Assembly: GCA_001303245.1 (NCBI GenBank)
Contig: LJNS01000019.1
Span: 1-34,040 of the forward strand
Direction: 5' to 3'
Length of the DNA stretch: 34,040 nucleotides
Source: Gammaproteobacteria bacterium SG8_30
GTDB lineage: Bacteria; Pseudomonadota; Gammaproteobacteria; Steroidobacterales; Steroidobacteraceae
Every line of letters begins with the position of its first letter. Within the stretch, counting starts at the first letter, position 1. Both the position numbers and the translations under genes were made by a program. The notes beneath the pieces were generated by a model, which had not been told where the DNA came from, made no database searches, and worked only from the letters and a program-made list of their open reading frames with translations. Positions 21,601-29,753 of the stretch are shown here, piece after piece.

Positions 21601-23506
21601 CGACATGTCGGGCGACGTGTTCGGCAACGGCATGCTGCTGTCGAGACACATTCGCCTGGTTGCCGCCTTCAACCACCAGCACATCTTCCTGGACCCCGAG
21701 CCGGATGCGTCCCGCAGCTACAAGGAGCGGGAGCGCCTGTTCCGGTTGCCGCGCTCCTCCTGGGAGGACTACGACCGCAAGCTCATCTCCCGCGGCGGCG
21801 GCATCTATCCTCGCAACGCCAAGACCGTGCCCCTTTCGGCCCGTGCGCAGCAGCTGCTGGACATGGAGACCTCCAACCCGAGCCCGCGTGAGGTCGTCCG
21901 TGCCATCCTCCGGCTGCCCGTGGACCTGCTGTGGAACGGCGGCATCGGCACCTACGTGAAGGCTGCCGAGGAAAGCCAGGCCGAGATCGGCGACAGGACG
22001 AACGACGCGGTGCGCGTCGACGGCCGCGAGCTGCGCTGCAAGGTCGTGGGGGAAGGCGGCAATCTCGGGCTGTCGCAGCGCGGCCGGATCGAGTACGCAC
22101 TCAACGGGGGACGCGTCAACACCGACTTCATCGACAACTCCGGCGGGGTCAACTGCTCCGACCTGGAAGTGAACATCAAGATCCTGCTGAACGCCGCCAT
22201 GCGCGCCAGGAAGCGGCTGCGTCGCGGTGACCGCGACCGGCTCCTGGCCAGCATGACCGAGGAGGTGGCGGGGCTCGTGCTGCGCGGCAACTACCTGCAG
22301 AGCCAGGCGATCTCGACGCTCGAAGCCAGTGCGGTCGAGCGCATTGCCGAGCACGCCCACGTCATCCGGGCGCTCGAGCGCTCGGCCGGGCTCAACCGCA
22401 CGCTCGAGGCGCTGCCGACCGACGACGAGCTGTCCGACCGGCGCCGCCTCGGCCAGGGACTCAGCCGCCCCGAGCTGGCGATGGTCCTCTCCTACTCGAA
22501 GCTGTGGCTCTACGACCGCCTGATCGAGTCCGACGTGCCGGAGGATCCCTACCTCGGCCGGGAGCTCACGCGCTACTTCCCCGAGCCGGTGCAGCGCCGC
22601 TTCGCGGCACAGATCCCGGAGCACCCGCTGCGGCGGGAGATCATCGTCACCGCCACCAGCAACAGCATGGTCAACCGCATGGGGCCGGTGTTCGCGATCC
22701 GTGCCCAGGAGGACACGGGGGCCGGCATCGGCCGCATCGCCCGTGCCTACAGCATCGCGCGGGAGATCACCGACATGCGCGACCTGTGGGCCGACATCGA
22801 GCGGCTGGACAACCGGGTGCCGGCAGAGCTGCAGCGACGCATGCTCTACGCCAGCAGCCGGCTGCTCCGCTACCTGACCTACTGGGTGCTCGCCAACGTC
22901 GAGGGCAGCCTCGACATCGACCGGGCGGTGTCCGCCCTGCGGCCCGGACTGAAGGAGCTGCTGCGGCAGCTGCCCGCATTCCTCCTGGGCATCGAGGCCG
23001 AGCGCTACTCGCACGAACTCGGCCGGCTGCGCAAGGAGGGCGCGCCCGAGGACCTCGCCCGGCGCGTCGCGAGCCTCGGTTCGGCGCAGTCCGCCGTGGA
23101 CATCGTGGACGTATCTCGCACCCGCGGGATCTCCGTGGAACACGCCGCGCAGGTCTACTTCGGGCTCGGTCAGGAGACGGGCCTGGACTGGATCCACGGC
23201 GAGATCGAGATGCTTTCGGTCGAAGGCCACTGGCAGGCGGTGGCGCGCGGGACGTTGCGCGAGCAGTGCTACTCGCTGCACCGGCAACTGTGCGACGCGG
23301 CCGTCGCCGGCCGCCGCGAGCGCGACCCGGGCGCGTCGATCTCCGCCTGGCTGGACGCGCATCGCCTCGCCGTCGACAACGTACGGCGCACGGTGCAGGA
23401 GATGAAGTCCATCGAGTCGGTGGACTTCGCGACGCTTTCCGTGGCCATCCAGGCCGTGCGGCGATTGCGGGATCCCGAGGCGCGCGGAGCCGCCCGATCG
23501 GTGTGA
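18653..23506 (+). CDS. gdhB: NAD-specific glutamate dehydrogenase, large (about 180 kDa) type
   Basis: A 1617-residue catabolic enzyme that deaminates glutamate to 2-oxoglutarate with NAD; full length for the family (about 1600). The N-terminal 700 residues are the regulatory ACT-like region (for example [20 protein letters not shown]). The catalytic core starts near residue 800: [20 protein letters not shown], then the substrate lysine region [12 protein letters not shown] (about 840-850) and [13 protein letters not shown]. The NAD domain shows [20 protein letters not shown] (about 980-1000) and [17 protein letters not shown]. The C-terminal 450 residues are helical. A weak caggaa-like ribosome site precedes ATG 18653. 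Regulation is usually by allosteric amino acids. No frameshift is seen along the full length. Confidence 0.95.
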   Translation: MLGNVPAERLRIIEGIAARARGQCRRKAPLAVDDLVRAYYHGVAEQDLSAHDPRDLAGATLAHLEFAKARRRGKALVRVFNPDPVRDGFASPHTVVMLATDDMPFLVDSVSIVFTQGGLNVHFIAHPVLSVTRDGHGHLRALYLDDAPAGAQAESWQLIEVDRVEEPEQLEALRNRLSQSLGDVRCATEDWQEMRQQAREIAANLELSPHPVGSGELLEAKALLEWMEDHHFTMLGYREYRLRRGRSQDVLEPLPETGLGLLRPGRAGPGARGTVTLSGDIRKFARSKELLVLTKANSISTVHRATHLDYVSVKTFDRRGEVVGERRFIGLWTSTAYSSTPRDIPVLRHKVQQVIAHFGLAPSSHDGKAVMHALEVYPRDELFQASVPELIRIVRGIVNLYERAEVRMFTRRDAFRRFYSCLLYVPRDRYNTEVRRRIEDIVREVLGGIDLESQVQLSESVLARVFLLVRTERTDTRKVDMEALEARIREAVRTWCDRLAQALVEQHGEGPGKLLLERFGRALPAAYQEDLPPAVAVTDIARLQELERSPRALVMGMYRGDDQPAHKMQFKLYRRGNPIPISDVLPTIENLGLKLISERPYELELDGESWWIQDFELEHPQRVSIDLDSDGPRFRETFEKVWLGHKDNDGFNRLVLAADLDWREVSILRTYARWYVQLGLPLSQAYMEEALASNPAAARHLVGLFHARFDPAMTRARRAQSERSHREALAEILEGISRVDDDRIVRAFLAAVDATLRTNFYRRGADGEHRGYVSLKLDPRAVPDAPLPRPMFEIFTHSPRFEGVHLRMGKVARGGIRWSDRREDFRTEILGLMKAQNVKNTVIVPVGSKGGFVPRRLPAAREEAQREGTECYRLFIRSLLDVTDNLVDGKVVPPEGVVRADGNDPYLVVAADKGTATFSDIANEIAASYDFWLGDAFASGGSAGYDHKKMGITARGGWECVKRHFREMGVDIQREDFTVVGIGDMSGDVFGNGMLLSRHIRLVAAFNHQHIFLDPEPDASRSYKERERLFRLPRSSWEDYDRKLISRGGGIYPRNAKTVPLSARAQQLLDMETSNPSPREVVRAILRLPVDLLWNGGIGTYVKAAEESQAEIGDRTNDAVRVDGRELRCKVVGEGGNLGLSQRGRIEYALNGGRVNTDFIDNSGGVNCSDLEVNIKILLNAAMRARKRLRRGDRDRLLASMTEEVAGLVLRGNYLQSQAISTLEASAVERIAEHAHVIRALERSAGLNRTLEALPTDDELSDRRRLGQGLSRPELAMVLSYSKLWLYDRLIESDVPEDPYLGRELTRYFPEPVQRRFAAQIPEHPLRREIIVTATSNSMVNRMGPVFAIRAQEDTGAGIGRIARAYSIAREITDMRDLWADIERLDNRVPAELQRRMLYASSRLLRYLTYWVLANVEGSLDIDRAVSALRPGLKELLRQLPAFLLGIEAERYSHELGRLRKEGAPEDLARRVASLGSAQSAVDIVDVSRTRGISVEHAAQVYFGLGQETGLDWIHGEIEMLSVEGHWQAVARGTLREQCYSLHRQLCDAAVAGRRERDPGASISAWLDAHRLAVDNVRRTVQEMKSIESVDFATLSVAIQAVRRLRDPEARGAARSV

Positions 23507-23512
23507 TATACA
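23504..23512 (+). promoter_or_regulatory. extended -10 element for gpmA
   Basis: TGATATACA joins a TGn extension (23504-23506) to a -10-like TATACA (23507-23512). It overlaps the stop codon of the glutamate dehydrogenase gene and lies 28 bases before the gpmA start. An extended -10 can act without a good -35, which is missing here. Confidence 0.4.
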
Positions 23513-23540
23513 GGAGCCCGTTGCCCCAGGAGCCATCATC

Positions 23541-24293
23541 GTGCCCGGAAAGCTCGTCCTCGTTCGCCATGGCCAGAGTCTCTGGAACCTCGAGAACCTC
23601 TTCACGGGCTGGACCGACGTCGACCTGACCGAGCAGGGTCGGCGCGAGGCCCTGGAAGCTGGTCGACTGCTCAACGAGGAAGGATTCCGTTTCGATCTCG
23701 CGTTCACCTCCGTGCTGAAGCGCGCGATCCGCACGCTGTGGATCGTCCTCGACGAGATGGATCTGATGTGGATCCCGGTCGAGCGCAGCTGGCGGCTTAA
23801 CGAGCGCCACTACGGCGCTCTCCAGGGCCTCGACAAGGCGGCGACCGTCGAGAAGCACGGTGCCGAGCAGGTCAAGATCTGGCGCCGCAGCTACGACATC
23901 CCGCCGCCGCCCCTCGCCCGGGACGACGAGCGGCACCCGCGCTTCGATCCGCGCTACGCCGCGCTCGAGGCAGCCGAGATCCCTGCGACCGAGTCGCTCA
24001 AGGACACGCTGGCGCGCGTGCTGCCGTACTGGGAGTCGCGCATCGCGCCGGAGCTGCGCGCGGATCGCGACGTGCTCGTGGTCGCCCACGGCAACAGCCT
24101 GCGTGCCCTGGTCAAGATGCTCGACGGGATGTCCGACCGGGAGATCGTCGAGTTCAACATCCCGACCGGCGTGCCGCTCCTTTACGAGTTCGACGCCAGC
24201 TTGCGTCCCGCGAAGCCGCGGCGCTTCCTGGGTGACCCGGAGGCCATCCGCGCGGCTGCGGAGGCCGTAGCCCGCCAGGCGGAAAAGCGCTAG
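23541..24293 (+). CDS. gpmA: 2,3-bisphosphoglycerate-dependent phosphoglycerate mutase
   Basis: A 250-residue glycolytic and gluconeogenic enzyme interconverting 3- and 2-phosphoglycerate. The phosphohistidine is H10 in [12 protein letters not shown]; the second histidine lies in [13 protein letters not shown]; the GpmA hallmark is [17 protein letters not shown], with the catalytic glutamate. [13 protein letters not shown] is also diagnostic. The start is GTG 23541, preceded by caggag (23526-23531); no better ATG exists. The 3' end overlaps by 4 bases with the convergent alpha/beta-hydrolase gene. Confidence 0.96.
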   Translation: MPGKLVLVRHGQSLWNLENLFTGWTDVDLTEQGRREALEAGRLLNEEGFRFDLAFTSVLKRAIRTLWIVLDEMDLMWIPVERSWRLNERHYGALQGLDKAATVEKHGAEQVKIWRRSYDIPPPPLARDDERHPRFDPRYAALEAAEIPATESLKDTLARVLPYWESRIAPELRADRDVLVVAHGNSLRALVKMLDGMSDREIVEFNIPTGVPLLYEFDASLRPAKPRRFLGDPEAIRAAAEAVARQAEKR

Positions 24294-25981
24294 GCGACCG
24301 ACCGGAAGAAGTCGCGGAGGATCCTCGCCGTCCGGGAGAGTGCCACGGGGCGGGGCTCGCACCGGCCTTGCGGCAGGCCGCGACACCACTTCGCGACGCC
24401 CTGGTAACGGGGATCCCCATCGACCTCGAAAGCCAGCACGGGCCCGGCCGGCCGCATCGCCGGGTCGGTCGGGTCGCAGGAGAGGGCAGCGCGGCAGGCA
24501 TCGCCGTAGCGCTCCGGCTGCATGAGCGTCGCCAGCAGCCGATGGTGGAGGCGCCAGGCGTCGAGGTCGGGCTCGGCCCGACGGGCGGCACGCTGCGTAC
24601 CGTCGAACCACGGAAACTGCAACTGCTCGTCGCGCAGCCGGTGCCAGGTCGAGAGGAAGTGCGCCCCGTCCCGCGCAGGCAGGATGGCTGGCGCGTAGCG
24701 GCCGGCGATCGCACCGCGCGAATCCGCGTCCAGCACGGGCATCCCGTCGAGGGCGAGGCCCGTGACGCGATCGCCGGCGGCCGCGACGAGCGCGAGGGCG
24801 AGCGGCCCTGACAGCCCGAGCGCCAGGATCGCGAACTGGTGGATTCCTTCGGCGTCCATCAAGGCCAGCAGCGCGTGCGCGAAGTCGTCCGCGGCGGCGG
24901 GGGCCGGCAGCGGGTCCGACGCGGCGCATCCAGGAAGGTCCGGCGCAACGATCCGCAAGCCGTCCAGTGCTGCGGCGAGGTCCTGCACGTCGAGCCCCGA
25001 ACCCGGCGGGTCGTGCAGCAGCAGTACCGCGGCAGCGCCGCCGCCGGATTCGTGCAGATGCACCTGGCCGTGGTCCAGGCCGACGTAGCGTCGCCGCGCC
25101 TTTCGATCGGAGGCAACGGGGGCCGGCACCGGGCCCGGACGTCCGACCGGCTGCCGGAACAGCGCGCGCAGCTGCTCACGCCAGACCGCATCGTCAGCCG
25201 GCAGGCGTTGCACCGTTGCACGGGGCGGCAGGCAACGCTCGACCGTGTCGAGGTAACCGTAGAGCACGTCGTTGGCCCGCGCCATGAAGGTCGTCGGCGT
25301 CTCCAGGTGCGGCAGCACCTCCAGTGCCCGGTAGCGCATGGCCGCCGCGTAGGCCGACGAGTAGTTCGGGCCCGCCATGAACAGGTCCATGGCGTAGGCG
25401 TGCATCGCCTCGAGGGAGGGCTCGTCCATCGGGATGCGGGCCCCGACCTCCCGGCGGAACCAGGGGAAGAACCGGTGCAGATCACGGATCTTCGTCCACT
25501 GCCGACCGATGTAGGCGCCCTCGGCGTCGATGTCGAAGGGGCTCATGTAGGCCGAGATGAATGCTTCCGGGACCTGCTCAGGCGGCAGCGAGATGCCGTC
25601 GATGACCAGGTGCCCGATCAGGGCCGTGTGCCTCAGCGCGCAGGAGAGCGCGACTTTCGAGCTGGTGTGGTAGGCGTAGACCGTGGCACCCGACAGGCCC
25701 AGCGTCCCGATCGCGCCGGCCAGCGCGTCGCCGAAGTCGTCGATCGCCGGGGCAGGATCGGCAGGCAGCGGGTCGGACTGGCCGTATCCGGGCGTGTCGA
25801 GCGCGTAGACCGAGAACTCGTCGGAGAACTCGCGCAGCAGCGGCAGGTGCAGCACCGAGGAACGCGGGCTGTCGTGCAGCAGCACCACGGGAGGACCCTC
25901 CCCGGCGCGCCGGTAGTGCACGAGCCGGTCGCCGCAGACGGCGTAGCCGCGCCGGATGCTACGTCGATCCTGGCCGGCCAA
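24290..25981 (-). CDS. tandem double alpha/beta-hydrolase-fold protein, catalytic motifs degenerate
   Basis: A 563-residue protein made of two successive alpha/beta-hydrolase domains (about 1-275 and 296-563), each of normal size. Each begins with the oxyanion strand motif: [20 protein letters not shown] (30-49) and [20 protein letters not shown] (317-336), and each has the following acidic strand ([32 protein letters not shown]). The nucleophile elbow GxSxG is missing in domain 1, where the site reads AYHTS (103-107) with His at the Ser position; domain 2 reads GLSGP (389-393), where S391 could serve but the spacing is unusual. No clear C-terminal catalytic histidine is seen in either. Start TTG at 25979-25981 has gagga about 9 bases upstream. 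It ends the TetR-ECH operon. It could be a lyase, binding protein or atypical hydrolase. Confidence 0.82.
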   Translation of the reverse strand: MAGQDRRSIRRGYAVCGDRLVHYRRAGEGPPVVLLHDSPRSSVLHLPLLREFSDEFSVYALDTPGYGQSDPLPADPAPAIDDFGDALAGAIGTLGLSGATVYAYHTSSKVALSCALRHTALIGHLVIDGISLPPEQVPEAFISAYMSPFDIDAEGAYIGRQWTKIRDLHRFFPWFRREVGARIPMDEPSLEAMHAYAMDLFMAGPNYSSAYAAAMRYRALEVLPHLETPTTFMARANDVLYGYLDTVERCLPPRATVQRLPADDAVWREQLRALFRQPVGRPGPVPAPVASDRKARRRYVGLDHGQVHLHESGGGAAAVLLLHDPPGSGLDVQDLAAALDGLRIVAPDLPGCAASDPLPAPAAADDFAHALLALMDAEGIHQFAILALGLSGPLALALVAAAGDRVTGLALDGMPVLDADSRGAIAGRYAPAILPARDGAHFLSTWHRLRDEQLQFPWFDGTQRAARRAEPDLDAWRLHHRLLATLMQPERYGDACRAALSCDPTDPAMRPAGPVLAFEVDGDPRYQGVAKWCRGLPQGRCEPRPVALSRTARILRDFFRSVA

Positions 25982-26007
25982 CGACCCGTCCTCGTCGTTC
26001 GCCGGAC

Positions 26008-26787
26008 TCAGCGTCGGAAGTCGGGCTTGCGCTTGCCCAGGAAGGCCTGGATACCCTCCGCCGCTTCGGCCGAGGTTGCCTGCCGGGCGATCGTCCGGCT
26101 CTCGTCCTCCAGCTGCGCCTCCAGCGAGGCCTCGCTGCGCAGGAGCCGCTTGGCGTGGCCGAAGGCGCGGATCGGGCCGGCCGCGAGGCGATCGGCGAGC
26201 CTGCCCGCTTCATTGCGCAGGCTCGCGTCCGGCACCACGTGGTTGACGAGCCCCCACTCCAGCGCCTCCGCGGCCGACAGCGGACGATTGGTCAGCACGA
26301 GCTCCATGGCGCGCTTGGCTCCCAGCAGGCGCGGGAGGAAATAGGAGGTGCTCCCGTCCGGGGTCAGGCCGACGCCGGTGTAGGCCAGGGAGAACTTCGC
26401 ACTCTCCGCCGCGACGGCCAGATCGGCCATGGCGACGAGCCCGACCCCTGCCCCCGCGGCCGTGCCGTTCACGGCCGCGATCACCGGCGCATCCAGGCGG
26501 GTGAATGCAACGATCGCCGCGTGCAGGTCGACGGTCAGCTCCCGCAGGTAAGCCTCGACGGCATCGCCTTCGTTCATCATCATGGCCGAGAGGTCGCCGC
26601 CGAAGCTGAAGGCCTTGCCCGCACCGGTGACGACGACCGCACGCACGCCGTGCGTGCCGCGGCAGCGGGTGGCGGCGTCGAGCAGGTCGCGGCCGAACTG
26701 CAGGTTGATGGAGTTGCCCGCCTCCGGGCGATTGAGCGTGATCCAGGCGACGTCGCCGGCCAGCTCGAACTTCACGGTCGATTCCAT
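26008..26787 (-). CDS. enoyl-CoA hydratase/isomerase (PaaG-like)
   Basis: A 259-residue crotonase-fold protein. The two oxyanion segments are AFSFGGDLSAM (about 59-69) and AVNGTAAGAGVGLVAMADLA (about 104-123). The segment FSLAYTGVGLTPDGSTSYFL has Asp rather than the hydratase Glu at the position where PaaG-type isomerases have Asp, so isomerisation of a CoA thioester double bond is at least as likely as hydration. The C-terminus (IQAFLGKRKPDF) is typical of the family. It starts 19 bases after the TetR stop and is followed 26 bases later by the tandem hydrolase, on the same strand. The substrate is not known. Confidence 0.88.
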   Translation of the reverse strand: MESTVKFELAGDVAWITLNRPEAGNSINLQFGRDLLDAATRCRGTHGVRAVVVTGAGKAFSFGGDLSAMMMNEGDAVEAYLRELTVDLHAAIVAFTRLDAPVIAAVNGTAAGAGVGLVAMADLAVAAESAKFSLAYTGVGLTPDGSTSYFLPRLLGAKRAMELVLTNRPLSAAEALEWGLVNHVVPDASLRNEAGRLADRLAAGPIRAFGHAKRLLRSEASLEAQLEDESRTIARQATSAEAAEGIQAFLGKRKPDFRR

Positions 26788-26806
26788 TTCGTCCCCTTCG
26801 CCTTCC

Positions 26807-27457
26807 TCACCCGCGCGGCGCCGGTGCCGGCGACCGGTCGCGCAGCTCGCGCAGCTTGTCTTCGAGATAGGCCAGCACCCGCCGGTCGCGCTCGTCCTCC
26901 TTGTGGACCAGGAAGCTGATCGCCATGCCCTCGAGCACGTAGCGCGTCAGGTCGAGGGCGACGTCGAAAGTCGAGTCCTCGGTCTGCCACTCGGTGAAAA
27001 CCTCGCGCGCCGTCCGGTGCCACTCCTCCTCGAAGGCTTCCTGCGCGGGTCGCAGGATGTCGGCGAGCTCCGGATCGGTGCGCGCCGCCACCACCAGCTC
27101 GAAGAAGGCCACGAACAGCGGGTGGCGCACGTGCCGCCAGTAGGCATCGAGGTTGGCGCGAACGCGATCGCCATCCGAGGTGGAGCGCTGGACCGCCCGC
27201 CGGAAGGCCTTCAGCCGCTTGGCGTGCAAGTACTCGACGGCCGCCCGGACGATGTCGATCTTCGAGGGAAAGTGGTGCAGCATGGCGCCGCGCGACAGCC
27301 CCGCCTTCTCTGCGATGGCCGTCGTCGTCGTGCGCGCGTAACCGAGCTCCACGAAGCACTTGATCGCGGCCTCGATGATCAGGTTGCGCGTGGCCGCGCT
27401 CTTTTGCGCCTGCCAGCCGGCCGGCTCGGCCTGGTCCTGGTCTGGATCGCTCGCCAT
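26807..27457 (-). CDS. TetR-family regulator of the oxygenase cluster (inferred)
   Basis: A 216-residue TetR protein from ATG 27455-27457. The DNA-binding part reads AATRNLIIEAAIKCFVELGY and ARTTTTAIAEKAGLSRGAML then HHFPSKIDIVRAAVEYL. The helical ligand domain follows to the C-terminal DRSPAPAPRG. An upstream reading to 27568 would begin with a TTG that is part of a TTGACT promoter-like hexamer, so I reject that extension. The gene heads the operon with the enoyl-CoA hydratase and tandem hydrolase and is divergent from a short-chain dehydrogenase. A palindromic site resembling one in front of the Rieske operon lies in the divergent gap, which suggests that this protein controls both; that is inference. 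Confidence 0.87.
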   Translation of the reverse strand: MASDPDQDQAEPAGWQAQKSAATRNLIIEAAIKCFVELGYARTTTTAIAEKAGLSRGAMLHHFPSKIDIVRAAVEYLHAKRLKAFRRAVQRSTSDGDRVRANLDAYWRHVRHPLFVAFFELVVAARTDPELADILRPAQEAFEEEWHRTAREVFTEWQTEDSTFDVALDLTRYVLEGMAISFLVHKEDERDRRVLAYLEDKLRELRDRSPAPAPRG

Positions 27458-27574
27458 GGCTCCCGACTCGTGTCGCCCAAGGGCTCCCGGCGACGGCCGG
27501 CGTCCGCCGCCGACGGTCGGGTTCTGCCCCGTCGGATCAAGCATGTAGGCCCTGCCAAAAAAAGTCAAAGATGA

Positions 27575-27603
27575 TTGAAACAGGCAGATCTGACTGCTAA
27601 CTT
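27575..27603 (+). promoter_or_regulatory. promoter with TetR-type candidate operator
   Basis: The gap between the TetR gene and the divergent short-chain dehydrogenase carries -35 TTGAAA (27575-27580), a 17-base spacer and -10-like TAACTT (27598-27603). Inside the spacer, CAGATCTGACTG (27585-27596) matches the core of the 28877-28888 palindrome CAGTCATGACTG at 9 of 12 positions, including an identical TGACTG half. It is in the right place to regulate both divergent genes. On the other strand TTGACT (27563-27568) may be the -35 for the TetR gene. Confidence 0.5.
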
Positions 27604-27648
27604 GCGGCTCCCCGGCCGCGCCGGCTCAACCGAAACGGAGTGCTGATC

Positions 27649-28407
27649 ATGGGACGTCTGGATGGCAAGGTGGCGATCGTGACGGGCGGTGCGCAAGGCC
27701 TCGGCCGCGCAGATTGCGAGGCGCTGATCGCCGAGGGCGCCCGGGTACTGGTCACGGACATCAATGCCGAAGCGGGCGAGCGGCTCGTCCGGGAACTGAA
27801 CGCCCGCCGTGACGGCTGCGCGAAGTTCCTCCGGCACGACGTGACGGACGAGGCACAGTGGGTCGTGGCCATCGACTCGGCGGTCGCGACTTTCGGCGGT
27901 CTTCACATCCTGGTCAACAATGCCGGCATCGTCATCCCCGCCACGCCCGAGGACACGACGCTCGAACAGTACCGCAAGCACAACGCCATCATGAACGAGG
28001 GCACCTTCCTCGGCTGCAAGCACGCTATCCCGGCCATGGCGAAGTCGGGCGGCGGGTCGATCATCAACGTATCGTCCGTCGCCTCGCACCTGGGGTATCC
28101 GGTGTTCTTCGCCTACACGGCCGCGAAGGGCGCGGTCCGTGCGATGACGAAGTCGATTGCGGTCTGGTGCCAGATGCAGAAGTACGGGATCCGCTGCAAC
28201 TCGATTCATCCCGGCGCTACCGACACCCCCATGCTCGATGCCGCCAACAAGCAACTGGGACTCACCGAGGAGTTCTACACGAACTCGGGCCCGGGACTCG
28301 CGAAGCCCGAGGACATCGCCAACGTCGTCGTCTTCCTCGCCTCCGACGAGTCGCGCTTCGTCAACGGCGCCGAGATCCTGATCGACAACGCTGCCGTGAT
28401 CCAGTAA
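27649..28407 (+). CDS. short-chain dehydrogenase/reductase
   Basis: A 252-residue classical short-chain dehydrogenase. The cofactor loop is TGGAQGLG, followed by an aspartate in VTDIN that indicates NAD. NNAG is complete (LVNNAGIVIP), the serine lies in INVSSVASHLG, and the YxxxK pair is YTAAK. The C-terminal part PGATDTPMLDAANKQLG and FVNGAEILIDNAAVIQ is close to the group containing cyclic-alcohol and hydroxysteroid dehydrogenases, so a secondary alcohol is a reasonable substrate guess. I chose ATG 27649, with cggag about 8 bases upstream, over GTG 27640. It is transcribed alone and divergent from TetR, and converges with the ferredoxin gene after a 10-base gap. Confidence 0.88.
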   Translation: MGRLDGKVAIVTGGAQGLGRADCEALIAEGARVLVTDINAEAGERLVRELNARRDGCAKFLRHDVTDEAQWVVAIDSAVATFGGLHILVNNAGIVIPATPEDTTLEQYRKHNAIMNEGTFLGCKHAIPAMAKSGGGSIINVSSVASHLGYPVFFAYTAAKGAVRAMTKSIAVWCQMQKYGIRCNSIHPGATDTPMLDAANKQLGLTEEFYTNSGPGLAKPEDIANVVVFLASDESRFVNGAEILIDNAAVIQ

Positions 28408-28417
28408 GCCGGCTAGG

Positions 28418-28735
28418 TCACTCGTCCGGCGCGATCTCGACCTTGAGGCCGGAAAGGCTTTCCTCGAACTGCACCTGGCAGGACAGCCTGGATCGGGCCG
28501 GATCGTAGCCGCTCAGTTCCTGCAGCAGTTCCTTCTCGTCCGGCTGGGGTGCGGGGAGACGCTGCATCCAGTCTCCCTCGACGTAGATGTGGCAGGTCGC
28601 GCACGAGCACATGCCGCCGCAGATCGCGGCCACGCCCCACTCCACTTCCCTGAGCGTCTCCATGACGCTGATGCCTGTCCGGCCCTCGATGCTGTGCTCG
28701 ATGCCATCCCGGTCCACGACCTTCAATTCCGCCAT
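28418..28735 (-). CDS. [2Fe-2S] ferredoxin, adrenodoxin/putidaredoxin type
   Basis: A 105-residue electron carrier. The cluster is held by C39, C45, C48 and C86 in the pattern C-x5-C-x2-C...C (ICGGMCSCATCHIY, then RLSCQVQF). An additional cysteine, C43, sits inside the cluster loop, as in several bacterial relatives. ATG 28733-28735 has ggggtg about 3-8 bases upstream. Ferredoxins of this type feed cytochrome P450s or Rieske oxygenases, and a Rieske oxygenase alpha gene lies 1.8 kb away on the other strand under a shared divergent control region, so it is the probable electron donor. A ferredoxin reductase is not encoded in the window. Confidence 0.92.
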   Translation of the reverse strand: MAELKVVDRDGIEHSIEGRTGISVMETLREVEWGVAAICGGMCSCATCHIYVEGDWMQRLPAPQPDEKELLQELSGYDPARSRLSCQVQFEESLSGLKVEIAPDE

Positions 28736-28854
28736 TTCACCCCAGTCCTCATCACCGAGCCCGATCAGACACCGTCCGTCGCAGTGATCCTGCGCCGCAG
28801 GGCGCGCCATCTTGCGGGACCCTCCCCGCGACGCGCAACCACCGTTTGCAGCGC

Positions 28855-28918
28855 AGTATAACCGCAGGCAAAAAAACAGTCATGACTGTTTGTTGTCCGG
28901 CTGCACGTTACCTATAAT
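28855..28918. promoter_or_regulatory. divergent promoters overlapped by a perfect 18-bp palindrome
   Basis: AAACAGTCATGACTGTTT at 28874-28891 is a perfect palindrome. Forward promoter: -35-like TTGTTG (28890-28895), 17-base spacer, -10 TATAAT (28913-28918), leading to the dehydrogenase-ThuA-Rieske operon. Reverse promoter: ATGACT (28883-28878) as -35, 17-base spacer and -10 TATACT (28860-28855), leading to the ferredoxin gene. The palindrome touches the -35 of both, the standard geometry for one repressor controlling two divergent transcripts. The size suits a TetR dimer. Confidence 0.72.
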
Positions 28919-28990
28919 CAGGACATCGCCGCGAGCCGAGGTACGCCAGCGCGTGCTCGGCCGGACGGCCGAACCACCAGGAGAGATGCG

Positions 28991-29752
28991 ATGGATCTGG
29001 GCTTGCGCGGAAAGAAGGCGATCGTCACGGGTGCGACCAAGGGGATCGGCCGGGCCATCGTCGACCTGCTCGCCGCCGAGGGCTGCGACGTCGCACTGTG
29101 CGCCCGCAGCGAGGACGAGGTCGAAGCCGCGGTCCGCGAGGTGAAGGCCGCGGGCGTCGAGGTCGTGGGCGGCGCGGTGAACGTGCGCAACGCCGACGAA
29201 TACAAGGCCTGGCTCGAGAAGGCGGCGGAGGAACTCGGCGGCTGCGACATCTTCGTGCCGAACGTCAGCGCCGGCGGCGGCATGGACTCCGAGAAGAACT
29301 GGTGGAAGAACTTCGAGATCGACGTGCTGCACACGGTGCGCGGCTGCGAGACCCTGATGCCGCAGCTGGAGAAATCCGGCCACGGCAGCATCGTGATCAT
29401 CAGCTCAACCAACGCGCTCGAGACCTTCTACGTGCCCATGGCGTACAACGCCATGAAGGCGGCCCTGATCACCTATGCCAAGCAGCTGTCGCAGTTCGTC
29501 GGCAAGCGCAACGTCCGGGTCAACAGCGTCTGCCCGGGCCCGATCTACTTCGAGGGCGGTGCCTGGGAGATGATCAAGTCCACCAACGCCAAGATGTACG
29601 AGGCCACGTTGCGCGCCATGCCCAACGGCCGCTTCGGCGGGCCGGACGAAGTGGCGCGGGTGGTCGCCTTCCTGGCCAGCCCGGCGGCCTCGATCGTCAG
29701 CGGCGCCAACGTGGTCGCGGACAACGGCTTCACCAAGCGCGTCCAGTACTGA
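28991..29752 (+). CDS. short-chain dehydrogenase/reductase, first gene of the Rieske operon
   Basis: A 253-residue short-chain dehydrogenase. The cofactor loop is TGATKGIG and an arginine in LCARSE after the second strand suggests NADP preference. The usual NNAG is changed to PNVSAGGG. The catalytic serine is in IISSTNALETFYV and the YxxxK is YNAMK. The loop after the serine and the C-terminal part (ICPGPIYFEGG-like: VCPGPIYFEGGAWEMIK, then DNGFTKRVQY) are unlike FabG and match a group seen next to oxygenases. Ribosome site aggaga (28979-28984) precedes ATG 28991. It is followed 1 base after its stop by the ThuA-like gene. Confidence 0.88.
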   Translation: MDLGLRGKKAIVTGATKGIGRAIVDLLAAEGCDVALCARSEDEVEAAVREVKAAGVEVVGGAVNVRNADEYKAWLEKAAEELGGCDIFVPNVSAGGGMDSEKNWWKNFEIDVLHTVRGCETLMPQLEKSGHGSIVIISSTNALETFYVPMAYNAMKAALITYAKQLSQFVGKRNVRVNSVCPGPIYFEGGAWEMIKSTNAKMYEATLRAMPNGRFGGPDEVARVVAFLASPAASIVSGANVVADNGFTKRVQY

Positions 29753-29753
29753 G

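Noticed and set aside
20699-23734. A 1011-codon open frame antisense to the glutamate dehydrogenase gene
   Set aside because: It is the expected shadow of a GC-rich gene: low-complexity His/Arg/Ala/Val composition, no domain, and it crosses into the next gene.
27458-27568. Longer N-terminus for the TetR regulator at 26807
   Set aside because: Its TTG start is within a TTGACT promoter-like hexamer and the added residues are low-complexity.
28408-28417. Possible terminator between the convergent dehydrogenase and ferredoxin genes
   Set aside because: Only a 5-bp stem (GCCGG/CCGGC) with a long loop is present and no T-run.
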